From Acidobacteriota bacterium (GTDB lineage Bacteria; Acidobacteriota; Terriglobia; Terriglobales; Acidobacteriaceae): a stretch of 64,000 bases of DNA. Both the position numbers and the translations under genes were made by a program. The stretch is taken from contig JAFDVQ010000012.1 of the NCBI GenBank assembly GCA_018268915.1, positions 47,797-111,796 on the forward strand. Reading direction: 5' to 3'. Below the pieces are notes generated by a model. That model searched no databases, was not told the DNA's origin, and saw only the letters and a program-made list of their open reading frames with translations. The stretch's first letter is position 1; the number at the start of each line of letters is the position of its first letter. This document shows positions 43,351 through 51,233 of the stretch, piece after piece.

Positions 43351-43809
43351 TTACTTGTGGAAGACTTCGAGCATGGTCTCGCTCTCGGCCTTATTCACCT
43401 GCGCGAGGGTAGCTTCAACGACGTCGCGATCATCCGTGCTGCTATTGTGCAGGAACTCGGTGAGGCGGAAAGCGGTGTGGCGGAGAAGGATCTCGGCATT
43501 TTTGAGCCGCTTGTTATTGTCGGCCATGCTGAGGTGGAGCTTCTTGGTTACGTTTTGGATCTGCTTGAGAAGATCGGTGGCCTTATCGGTTTCGCCGGCG
43601 GCATATTGCTTCATGCTGAACTCGGTCATCTGGTGGATGAGTTCGGCATAGAGGAAGGCCTGTTCGCGAGGCTGCGCCGTGGGGATGCGCGCTTCAAGAG
43701 CAGAAATGGTCTGCTGATCGATGATCTTTTCGTCGGGGTGAGATGCGCACGCGGGTACGGCGATGGCTGCGAAGGCGGCGAACGTGATGGTACAAGCTAG
43801 GGACCGCAT
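43351..43809 (-). CDS. small secreted helical protein, unknown
   Basis: 152 residues. MRSLACTITFAAFAAIAVPACASH is a signal peptide with a Cys near the cleavage site (PAC), so a lipoprotein is possible but the lipobox is poor. The mature part is mostly helix with ATDLLKQIQNVTKKLHLSM and KRLKNAEILLRHTAFRLTEFL stretches (shortened). I do not recognise a family. GGAGG lies 6 bases before the ATG, a strong ribosome site. It heads the pair with the 180-residue secreted gene 105 bases further on. The helical, tetratricopeptide-like character may indicate a partner-binding role. Confidence 0.7.
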   Translation of the reverse strand: MRSLACTITFAAFAAIAVPACASHPDEKIIDQQTISALEARIPTAQPREQAFLYAELIHQMTEFSMKQYAAGETDKATDLLKQIQNVTKKLHLSMADNNKRLKNAEILLRHTAFRLTEFLHNSSTDDRDVVEATLAQVNKAESETMLEVFHK

Positions 43810-44064
43810 GAGGAACCTCCGCTAGAGCGGGATTTGAGCAGACACTCAGTTCCTTTGCCAGTGTTTAACATCACTTGCCTTTCTCATGGAGAAAGGGCCC
43901 CCGGAACTGTCAATCTGCCCGAACTTGAACAGGTGCCAGCATTTGGCCAGGTGGTGATCAGAATATAGGAGCAACCCGGGAAAATGTGCAAGTGAAAAGC
44001 GTCTTTTGTTTCAGTACGGTCGAAACGGTCTCTACTAAGGCTGTCCGTAGAACGTTCGGCATGA

Positions 44065-45393
44065 CTATCGCTTCTTCTCGAGCACCAGGAGGCGCTGTTT
44101 GGCCTGCCATTCCTGGTCGGGGAACTTGCCGCCGGACGATTCTAAGAAGTGGTGGTAGTACGTGATAGCCGCCACTTTATCGTTCAATGTGTCATACGAT
44201 GTGGCCCAAAGAAAGTAGGTTGCTGGCACATCCGGAAGAAATTTCGAACGCATCGTCAACGCATGGATCGCCAGCGAAGGCTGGTGGAGTTTCGATGCGC
44301 TGAACGCGATTCCGCTCCAGGCATCGGAGTTTGCGGAGTCAAGCTTGGTGACTTTGTCGAAGACGGCCAATGCCTGGCTGTACTGCTGTTGGCGAACCAA
44401 GTTCTGGCCGTGGGAGACGAGCAAGGAAATGTCATCCGGACTCTTGGAAAGAAGACCGGTGTAGAGTTTGTCGGATCCGGCAATATCTCCGGCCTCGGCG
44501 AGGACGTCCGCCAGCATGCTGGTAATGGCGAGGTTCTCTGGATGTGAGGCATGAAGTTTCTGGAGAAGCGGCAGGGCGTCGGCGTTGTTCTGGGCGGCCA
44601 GGACGGTAGCCAGTTGAGCATTCAGGACGGGGTTGTCAGGTTCCTGCTGAAGGGCTGCTCGGACCAGTTTCTCGGCGTCGGGATACTGCTTCTTCTCAAT
44701 CAGGACGTGGGCGAGGCCGGAGTTGGCGGCGACAGACTTGGGATCGGCGGCGAGAACACGACGGTAGGACCTTTCGGCTGCATCGTGATTGCCTAAGTCC
44801 TCGGCAAGGTCGGCGGCGAGGAGAGTATCGTCGGTAGCCTCCGGGCTTATTTTGAGAGCCTCGAGGAGCTCGGTTGAAGGGACGTTGGCATTGCCTTCTC
44901 CGTCCGGCCCCGGCTTGTCGAGACGGGCAAGAGCGCGCCAGGCACGGGCTTTCAATTCAGGACCCGATTCGCCCGGATCGAGGGTGGTGGCGGCGATAAG
45001 TTCGGAGTGGGCTTCGTCGCGTTTGCCTTGTCGAGCGAGCAGCAGACCGAGGCCGAGGTGGGACTCGAAGGAGTTTGGATTAGCTTCGACGGCGCGGCGG
45101 TAGAAGCCAGCGGCGCGGTCGAGCTGGTCTTGATGGTCGGCTACGTACCCGGCATCAAAGAGGGCCCGTGCGTCGGTGGCATGCTTCTGGAGATAAGCAT
45201 CGAGTCTGGCGGAGGCGGTCTTCCAGTCGGACGAAGCGATGGCGACTTCGGCATCGCTGAGTTCAGGAGCAATACTGGGCGCTTGTTCGATACTTGGCTC
45301 GGGTTGAGGCGCAGGGTTTTGCGGCTTCGGCGCTTGGGAGAAAACGAGTGCAGGCGGGCAGAGCAGGGCAGAGATGATGGCGAGAAGACGCAC
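44065..45393 (-). CDS. exported TPR protein
   Basis: 442 residues from GTG 45393, with GAGGT 5 bases upstream. A signal peptide (MRLLAIISALLCPPALVFSQ) is followed by a Pro/Gln-rich linker and then TPR repeats nearly to the end; clear units are DQLDRAAGFYRRAVEANPNS, NHDAAERSYRRVLAADPKS, QYPDAEKLVRAALQQEPDN and QYSQALAVFDKVTKLDSAN. It should be a periplasmic or outer-membrane-associated scaffold, in the style of proteins that help outer-membrane complexes assemble. It is divergent from the GH1 gene, with 173 bases between the two starts. Confidence 0.82.
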   Translation of the reverse strand: MRLLAIISALLCPPALVFSQAPKPQNPAPQPEPSIEQAPSIAPELSDAEVAIASSDWKTASARLDAYLQKHATDARALFDAGYVADHQDQLDRAAGFYRRAVEANPNSFESHLGLGLLLARQGKRDEAHSELIAATTLDPGESGPELKARAWRALARLDKPGPDGEGNANVPSTELLEALKISPEATDDTLLAADLAEDLGNHDAAERSYRRVLAADPKSVAANSGLAHVLIEKKQYPDAEKLVRAALQQEPDNPVLNAQLATVLAAQNNADALPLLQKLHASHPENLAITSMLADVLAEAGDIAGSDKLYTGLLSKSPDDISLLVSHGQNLVRQQQYSQALAVFDKVTKLDSANSDAWSGIAFSASKLHQPSLAIHALTMRSKFLPDVPATYFLWATSYDTLNDKVAAITYYHHFLESSGGKFPDQEWQAKQRLLVLEKKR

Positions 45394-45566
45394 AAATACC
45401 TCAGGTAAAAGTTTATCGGTTGAGAGTTAGACGTACCCAGAGGTGATAAGCGAATCGCACATACGTTCCCGTTTCGCCTTGATACCTACACTTCAAACTC
45501 TCGAGTTACTGAAACGATTGACTACATAGTTTGGCCAATGTTAGGTTTGCCGCGGTTGGAGGATGT

Positions 45567-47123
45567 ATGGATCGGCGTGCATTTCTTGGAAACACATTGG
45601 CAGCAGCGGGCGGAGCTTTGGTGGGCGGTCGCGTCCTTCGTGCAGCGGGTGGGACGCAGAGAGAAAGCGCCGTCAGGGCGCAGGTTCCGGGCGCTATCGG
45701 CCAGAGCGAGATCGAGGCAGCGCGATTTCCGGATGGGTTTCTGTGGGGAACGGCGACTGCGGCTTTCCAGGTGGAGGGAGCCTGGCAGGAGGATGGAAAG
45801 GGTGAGTCGATCTGGGATCGCTTTACGCATACTCCGGGCAAGGTGAGGGGCGCAACGAACGCAGACGTTGCCTGCGATCAATACCACCTCTACGCGCAGG
45901 ACATGGCGCTGGCGAAGAAGATCAACCAGAAAAGCTATCGGTTTTCGATTTCGTGGCCGCGAATTCAGCCGACCGGAACGGGTGCGCCAAATATGAAGGG
46001 CGTAGACCACTACAGCAAGATTGTGGACGAGATGCTGAAGAACGGATTGCGTCCTTTTTGCACGATCTATCACTGGGACCTGCCGCAGGCGCTGGAAGAC
46101 AAGGGCGGCTGGCCCAATCGCGATCTGGCTGGCTATTACGCCGACTATGCGGGGATTCTGGCGAAGCATCTTGGGGACAGAATCACGATCTGGGCGCCGT
46201 TCAATATGCCGTGGTCGGTGGCATACATGGGCTATGGCGTAGGAGCGCTGGCGCCGGGTCGCGCAGATTTTGACGATTTCCTGAAGGCGCTGCATACGCT
46301 GACGCTGGCACAGGGACAGGCCTTGCGTTCCATCAAGGCTACGTCTTCTAAGGCGACGGTCGGAAGCGCGTATGGGATGTGTCCGGCATATCCGAAGACA
46401 GATTCCGACGAAGATCATGCAGCAGCCTCACGCTATCACGCGATGAACAACGTGTTCCTGCTGGAAGCGGCAATGCACGGACGCTACCCAAAGGCGTTCG
46501 TCGGAGATGCTCCGTACGACAAGATGGGAATGAAGCCCGGCGATGAAGAGATCATGCATGCGCCCCTCGATTGGGTAGGCTTCCACTACTACACGCGGCG
46601 GCATGTGTCGGATGCGAGCAAGGTGCAGGCGTTCAGCGGTGGCGGTTTCAGCGGGACCGAGATTGAGGCTGATCCCGCGACAGGACGCGATCCGTACACG
46701 CGGTTCAGAGCGGAGATGCCGACGGAGGGACCGCTGACTGAATCGGGTCTGGAGGTGTGGCCGCGCGGGATCTATGACCTCGTGATGCAGATTTCAAAGG
46801 AGTACAACAATCCAATCATCGAGATCACGGAGAGCGGATGCGGTTATCTTGATGCGCCTTATGAGAAGGAGAATGGGCGAGTACCGGATACGCGAAGGAT
46901 CGCGTGGTTCCAGCAAGAGCTGGCGGAGCTGGCGCGAGCGATCAAGGATGGCGCGAAGGTGCGTTCGTTCCATGCTTGGAGTTTGATCGACAACTTCGAG
47001 TGGGGAAATGGGCACACGGAACGCTACGGGCTGATTTATGTGGACTACCGCGATCAGAAACGGACTATCAAGGATTCTGGTCTTTGGTACGGACGCGTGG
47101 CAGCAACGAATCGACTGACCTAG
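45567..47123 (+). CDS. GH1 beta-glucosidase-like protein lacking the acid/base Glu
   Basis: 518 residues from ATG 45567 (GGAGGA 4 bases upstream). A twin-arginine-type export signal (MDRRAFLGNTLAAAGGALVGG) precedes a complete GH1 barrel: FPDGFLWGTATAAFQVEGAW, SYRFSISWPRIQPTG, HWDLPQALED, the nucleophile Glu422 in IEITESGCGY, and SLIDNFEWGNGHTERYGL. The normally invariant acid/base NEP motif reads FNMPW: Met214, codon 46206-46208. Myrosinases are known GH1 enzymes that also lost this Glu (to Gln). It could be an enzyme for activated glycosides, an outright lectin, or an enzyme with an external base. Alone, divergent from the TPR gene. Confidence 0.88.
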   Translation: MDRRAFLGNTLAAAGGALVGGRVLRAAGGTQRESAVRAQVPGAIGQSEIEAARFPDGFLWGTATAAFQVEGAWQEDGKGESIWDRFTHTPGKVRGATNADVACDQYHLYAQDMALAKKINQKSYRFSISWPRIQPTGTGAPNMKGVDHYSKIVDEMLKNGLRPFCTIYHWDLPQALEDKGGWPNRDLAGYYADYAGILAKHLGDRITIWAPFNMPWSVAYMGYGVGALAPGRADFDDFLKALHTLTLAQGQALRSIKATSSKATVGSAYGMCPAYPKTDSDEDHAAASRYHAMNNVFLLEAAMHGRYPKAFVGDAPYDKMGMKPGDEEIMHAPLDWVGFHYYTRRHVSDASKVQAFSGGGFSGTEIEADPATGRDPYTRFRAEMPTEGPLTESGLEVWPRGIYDLVMQISKEYNNPIIEITESGCGYLDAPYEKENGRVPDTRRIAWFQQELAELARAIKDGAKVRSFHAWSLIDNFEWGNGHTERYGLIYVDYRDQKRTIKDSGLWYGRVAATNRLT

Positions 47124-47194
47124 GACGAGGCTCCAACCAACGTACATCCGTGCTGTGCTGGAGCCGCATCGAAGACGGCTGGGAGGAAATGCGA

Positions 47195-47380
47195 ATGGCA
47201 GATACAAATCCTCAGAACATGAATGTGCCGGATCGCCCGGAGCCAACTCATACGGATAAGCGCATCAATCCGGTTCCTACGGAACGGGAACGAGTTGAGC
47301 GCGAAGCTGACAAGCTGGCTCATAAAGGCGTAGAACGTGAACACGAGTTCGACAACATGCAAAAGCCGTTTACAAAGTAG
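47195..47380 (+). CDS. very small charged protein (61 aa)
   Basis: 61 residues (MADTNPQNMNVPDRPEPTHT start), almost all charged or polar, probably disordered, with a basic/acidic helix (ERERVEREADKLAHKGVERE). No domain recognised. A strong GGAGG lies 8 bases before ATG 47195. It begins 71 bases after the GH1 stop and ends before an imperfect GC-rich hairpin (47388-47394 with 47421-47427). Confidence 0.55.
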   Translation: MADTNPQNMNVPDRPEPTHTDKRINPVPTERERVEREADKLAHKGVEREHEFDNMQKPFTK

Positions 47381-47708
47381 ATTCGAGGCGACCCGGGTCC
47401 CAGGGACAAGCTGGTTACCTGGGTCGCGGGTGCCATAAATACTTTCTGTCAAGAAATTGGTTTGTAAGGCTAGCTGATGAGTGAGTTTGGGCCGGGTATT
47501 ACGACTTTAGTAACGCACTTTGTGAGATGCGTCACAAGCCCTGAAGTAACTCTGGAAACCGGTGAAGTAACCCCTGAATTGCCCCTTTCGTGAGCCCAAC
47601 CTCACTTAAGTGGAGAGCATCTTCGGCCCTTACTAGGGCATCCTTTCATCAGTACATGCAAGGTTCTTCCCGGCCTTGCAAATTCATCCAGAACACCAGG
47701 TGACAAAC
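47381..47708. other. 328-base gap with a GC-rich hairpin
   Basis: The left end holds GCGACCC (47388-47394) and GGGTCGC (47421-47427), a possible terminator for the 61-residue gene. Further on are two copies of TGAAGTAAC (around 47540-47575), spaced by about 17 bases, in the leader of the next gene. No promoter boxes or RNA gene could be assigned. Confidence 0.4.
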
Positions 47709-47972
47709 ATGCTTTCCACCGCTTCAAGAAGATCGGGCGATGTTGATTCGTACCTGATGCTCCAACATTTCCCTCTTAGCAGTGCATATCTGTGCCAAGA
47801 TTGCAACGCGATTGGGAATAACGCCAATCAATGTCCCGCGTGTGCTTCGGAAGTGCTGATGAGTCTGTCGGCCATCCTGAATCGCGAGGACAGCTTGATG
47901 GCTGAACCTGAATACTCTTTACCGGTGCTCGCAGCAACGTCGGTTCGTGCGAGTTCGGCTTTGGCTGCCTAG
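47709..47972 (+). CDS. small zinc-ribbon-like protein (87 aa)
   Basis: 87 residues from ATG 47709, with AGGTGA 5 bases upstream (the ATG at 47676 would add 11 residues). The only clear feature is a double CxxC pair, LCQDCNAIGNNANQCPACAS, as in short zinc ribbons. The rest is Ser/Ala/Leu-rich. No family recognised. It may be a DNA- or protein-binding factor, but nothing in the neighbourhood tests this. A leader of more than 300 bases precedes it, unusual for such a small gene. Confidence 0.6.
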   Translation: MLSTASRRSGDVDSYLMLQHFPLSSAYLCQDCNAIGNNANQCPACASEVLMSLSAILNREDSLMAEPEYSLPVLAATSVRASSALAA

Positions 47973-48206
47973 TCTCATTTGGTTCTCTAGTGTGCGCGCC
48001 GGCCCGGGACAGGTGAGAGCCGGGAATCCTGAAAAATCAGCGAGTGGCGCGCAACCACTTAAGATTCAGAACCAACCCCAAATCCAAAACGAGACTTTGT
48101 CTTCGCAGCCTTCCGTGTGCGCGAAAACGGGGCGATGCTGCCGCTTTATAATGAAGGATGGACGGCTGTGCTCTGAGCCTCTCTGAGTGCTCTGTGATGC
48201 TGCGGC

Positions 48207-51176
48207 GTGGCGCAGAATGCTGCCGTAACCATTCATTATCCCGGTGTCTTCCCTTTGAGTTCATCGAACGACGCGATCGTCATCCGCGGCGCGCGGACCC
48301 ACAATCTGAAGAATATTTCTTGCGAGATTCCCCATGGCAAGCTGACTGTGGTCAGCGGCGTGTCGGGATCAGGAAAGAGTTCGCTCGCCTTCGATACGAT
48401 CTACGCCGAGGGACAGCGGCGGTATGTCGAGTCACTGTCGGCGTATGCGCGGCAGTTCCTGGAGCGAATCGAAAAGCCGGACGTAGATGAGATCGACGGG
48501 CTGGCTCCTGCTATCGCAATCAAGCAGAAGAATACGACGCGCAATCCGCGTTCGACCGTGGCTACGGCGACGGAGATCTATGACTACCTGCGGCTGCTCT
48601 ACGCACGCTGCGGCGAGGTGCACTGCATCTATTGCGACGGCCTGGTGAAGCGAGATTCGATTGACGAGGTTGCGGAGTCAGTCCTCGCACTGGGTGAAGG
48701 AACGCGGCTGAATGCGCTATTCCCCGTAAAGCATCAGGAACATGAGCCGAAAGACGCTGCCGCGACGAAGCCGGCGAAGCGCGGCAAGGGAACGGCAAAG
48801 GCGAGCGCAAAGGCCGCAAGTGCTGCGGCGGTTGCGGAGCCGCTGAGCGAGGGCATGAAGGCTCGGCTGCTGGAATTGCGCGGATCGGGATTCAACCGGC
48901 TCTATCAGGACGGAACGATCTACGAATTCTCTACTCCGGAGTCGCTGATTGATGTTGATTTCGCGCAGCCGGTATATGTGCTGCTGGACCGTATCGTTGT
49001 CAGCGCGGAGAACCGCGCGCGCATTGTGGATGCGGCTGAAATTGCCTATCGCGAATCGGGTGATGTCATTTTTGAAACGGTGCCGCGCGAAGAGGGCACG
49101 GAACGAATTAGGCGCAGGTTTTCGGGAGAGTACGAGTGCACGAATTGCCACCGCCCGGGGAAAGAGCCCGAGCCGCGGCTGTTCAGCTTCAACAATCCGT
49201 TTGGTGCTTGCCCGCGCTGCCAGGGATTTGGAAACACCGTCGACTACGACCTGAACCTCGTTATTCCCGACAAGGGGCTCAGCCTGACTGATGGAGCGAT
49301 CGACCCGTGGAACCGGCCTAAATATCGACCTTGGTTCACGGACATGAAAAAGCAGGCGGCTTCGCTTGGCATTCCAATGGACGTTCCCTGGCGCGAGCTG
49401 AGCGAAGCAGCACGGGAGACGGTGCTGCGGGGAAAAGCCGATTTCGCTGGAGTGCACGGATTCTTCGCGGCGATGGAGCGGAAGAAATACAAGCTGCATG
49501 TTCGCGTGATGCTCAGTAAATATCGCGGATATGCCGAGTGTCCTGAATGCCGTGGGCAGAGGCTACGAGCTGAGGCAAGAGCTGTACGGATTAACAATCT
49601 GAATATCTGTCAGTCAGCGGCGCTGACAATTGCGAAGGCGAAGGATTTCTTCGCCAACGTGAAGTTGACGCCGATGCAGGATGAGATCGCCGGGCCGATT
49701 CTAGAAGAGGTGCGGCAGCGGCTCAGCTTCCTGGATGCTGTGGGTTTGGAGTATTTGACGCTTGACCGACTGGCTTCGACATTGTCAGGCGGAGAGGCGC
49801 AGCGCATTCAGCTTGCGACCTCGCTGGGTTCACATCTCGTGGGAGCGCTTTATGTGCTGGATGAGCCATCGATCGGGCTGCACACGCGCGATACGGACCG
49901 CCTTATCAAGATATTGAAAGAACTCCGCGATCTGGGGAACACGATTGTCGTTGTCGAGCACGATTCGGATGTGCTGCGGGCCGCTGATCATCTACTGGAC
50001 CTTGGTCCGGGTGCAGGTGAGTTCGGCGGCAAGATTCTCGCCGAGGGCGTGCTGGCTGAGATCGAAGCGAATCCGAATTCTTTGACCGGAAAGTACCTGT
50101 CAGGGAAGATCGCGATTCCGGTTCCAACTCGGAGGCGGGAACGAGGCCGGGAGAAGCTGGTGCTGAAAGGAGCCGAGGCCAACAACCTGCACGGGCTGAA
50201 CGTTGAGATCCCGCTTGGAATGCTGGTTGCCATCACGGGCGTCTCGGGATCAGGAAAGTCTACGCTGGTACACCAGGTGCTCTACCGCGCAGTGGCACGC
50301 GCGCTGGGGCAGACGGATGGTGGCGATCCTTCGGGAGTGTTCCGGTCGCTGACGGGTGCAGAGCGTCTGAATGATGTAGTACTGGTCGACCAGACGCCGA
50401 TCGGCAGAACGCCGCGATCGAATCCGATTACATACATCAAGGGATTCGATCTGATTCGCGAGCTCTTCGCCTCGCAACCAGATGCGAAAAAGCTGAGCCT
50501 GACGCCGGGGCACTTCTCGTTCAACGTGCCGGGCGGCCGCTGCAATACCTGCGAGGGTGATGGCACGGTTACGGTGGAGATGCAGTTCCTGGCCGACGTT
50601 GAATTGCCGTGCGAAGACTGCAATGGTACTCGTTACCAGGCGCGCATTCTGCAGGTGCAGTACAAAGGCAAGAACATACACGAAGTGCTGCAAATGACGG
50701 TGAAAGAGGCGCTGCGATTCTTTGCGGGACAAACTAGGCTGCTGGAAAAGCTTGCGGTGCTGGATGAAGTTGGGCTTGGTTACCTGCGGCTGGGACAGTC
50801 GGCGACGACATTATCGGGTGGCGAGGCGCAGCGCGTGAAGCTGGCGGCGCACCTGGCACAGGTGCGATCGGCGAATGCGACGGCCAAGCCTTCTCAGGCG
50901 AGCAGGGTGCTGTACATCCTGGATGAACCGACTACCGGATTGCACTTCGACGATGTGTCAAAGCTGCTGACGGCGTTCCGCAAGCTGATCGACGGCGGCG
51001 GGTCGCTGATTGTGATCGAGCACAATCTCGATGTGATCAAGTCGGCGGATTGGGTAATCGACCTCGGTCCGGAAGGCGGCGAGGGCGGCGGGAAGATTGT
51101 CGCCGAAGGAACACCGGAAGAGATCGCGCAGAGCCTTCACTCGCACACAGGGCACTGGCTGGCGAAGGTAATTTAG
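48207..51176 (+). CDS. uvrA: UvrABC excinuclease subunit A
   Basis: 989 residues. UvrA is the damage-recognition ATPase of nucleotide excision repair. Both ABC modules are seen: Walker A GVSGSGKSSLAFDTIYAEGQ (near residues 51-70) and GVSGSGKSTLVHQVL, each with an LSGGEAQR signature, DEPSIGLH / DEPTTGLH Walker B regions, and zinc modules CTNCHRPG...CPRCQG and CNTCEGDG...CEDCNG. Compared with the usual sequence, about 30 extra residues rich in Ala and Lys lie around 175-212 (TKPAKRGKGTAKASAKAAS). The start GTG 48207 has no visible ribosome site; a TTG at 48255 is equally possible. Single gene. Confidence 0.93.
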   Translation: MAQNAAVTIHYPGVFPLSSSNDAIVIRGARTHNLKNISCEIPHGKLTVVSGVSGSGKSSLAFDTIYAEGQRRYVESLSAYARQFLERIEKPDVDEIDGLAPAIAIKQKNTTRNPRSTVATATEIYDYLRLLYARCGEVHCIYCDGLVKRDSIDEVAESVLALGEGTRLNALFPVKHQEHEPKDAAATKPAKRGKGTAKASAKAASAAAVAEPLSEGMKARLLELRGSGFNRLYQDGTIYEFSTPESLIDVDFAQPVYVLLDRIVVSAENRARIVDAAEIAYRESGDVIFETVPREEGTERIRRRFSGEYECTNCHRPGKEPEPRLFSFNNPFGACPRCQGFGNTVDYDLNLVIPDKGLSLTDGAIDPWNRPKYRPWFTDMKKQAASLGIPMDVPWRELSEAARETVLRGKADFAGVHGFFAAMERKKYKLHVRVMLSKYRGYAECPECRGQRLRAEARAVRINNLNICQSAALTIAKAKDFFANVKLTPMQDEIAGPILEEVRQRLSFLDAVGLEYLTLDRLASTLSGGEAQRIQLATSLGSHLVGALYVLDEPSIGLHTRDTDRLIKILKELRDLGNTIVVVEHDSDVLRAADHLLDLGPGAGEFGGKILAEGVLAEIEANPNSLTGKYLSGKIAIPVPTRRRERGREKLVLKGAEANNLHGLNVEIPLGMLVAITGVSGSGKSTLVHQVLYRAVARALGQTDGGDPSGVFRSLTGAERLNDVVLVDQTPIGRTPRSNPITYIKGFDLIRELFASQPDAKKLSLTPGHFSFNVPGGRCNTCEGDGTVTVEMQFLADVELPCEDCNGTRYQARILQVQYKGKNIHEVLQMTVKEALRFFAGQTRLLEKLAVLDEVGLGYLRLGQSATTLSGGEAQRVKLAAHLAQVRSANATAKPSQASRVLYILDEPTTGLHFDDVSKLLTAFRKLIDGGGSLIVIEHNLDVIKSADWVIDLGPEGGEGGGKIVAEGTPEEIAQSLHSHTGHWLAKVI

Positions 51177-51233
51177 AAACAGTTATCAGCTACAGCTGCC
51201 AGTTTTCGGTCTTGCTGCAAGAGGGCCAACTTT

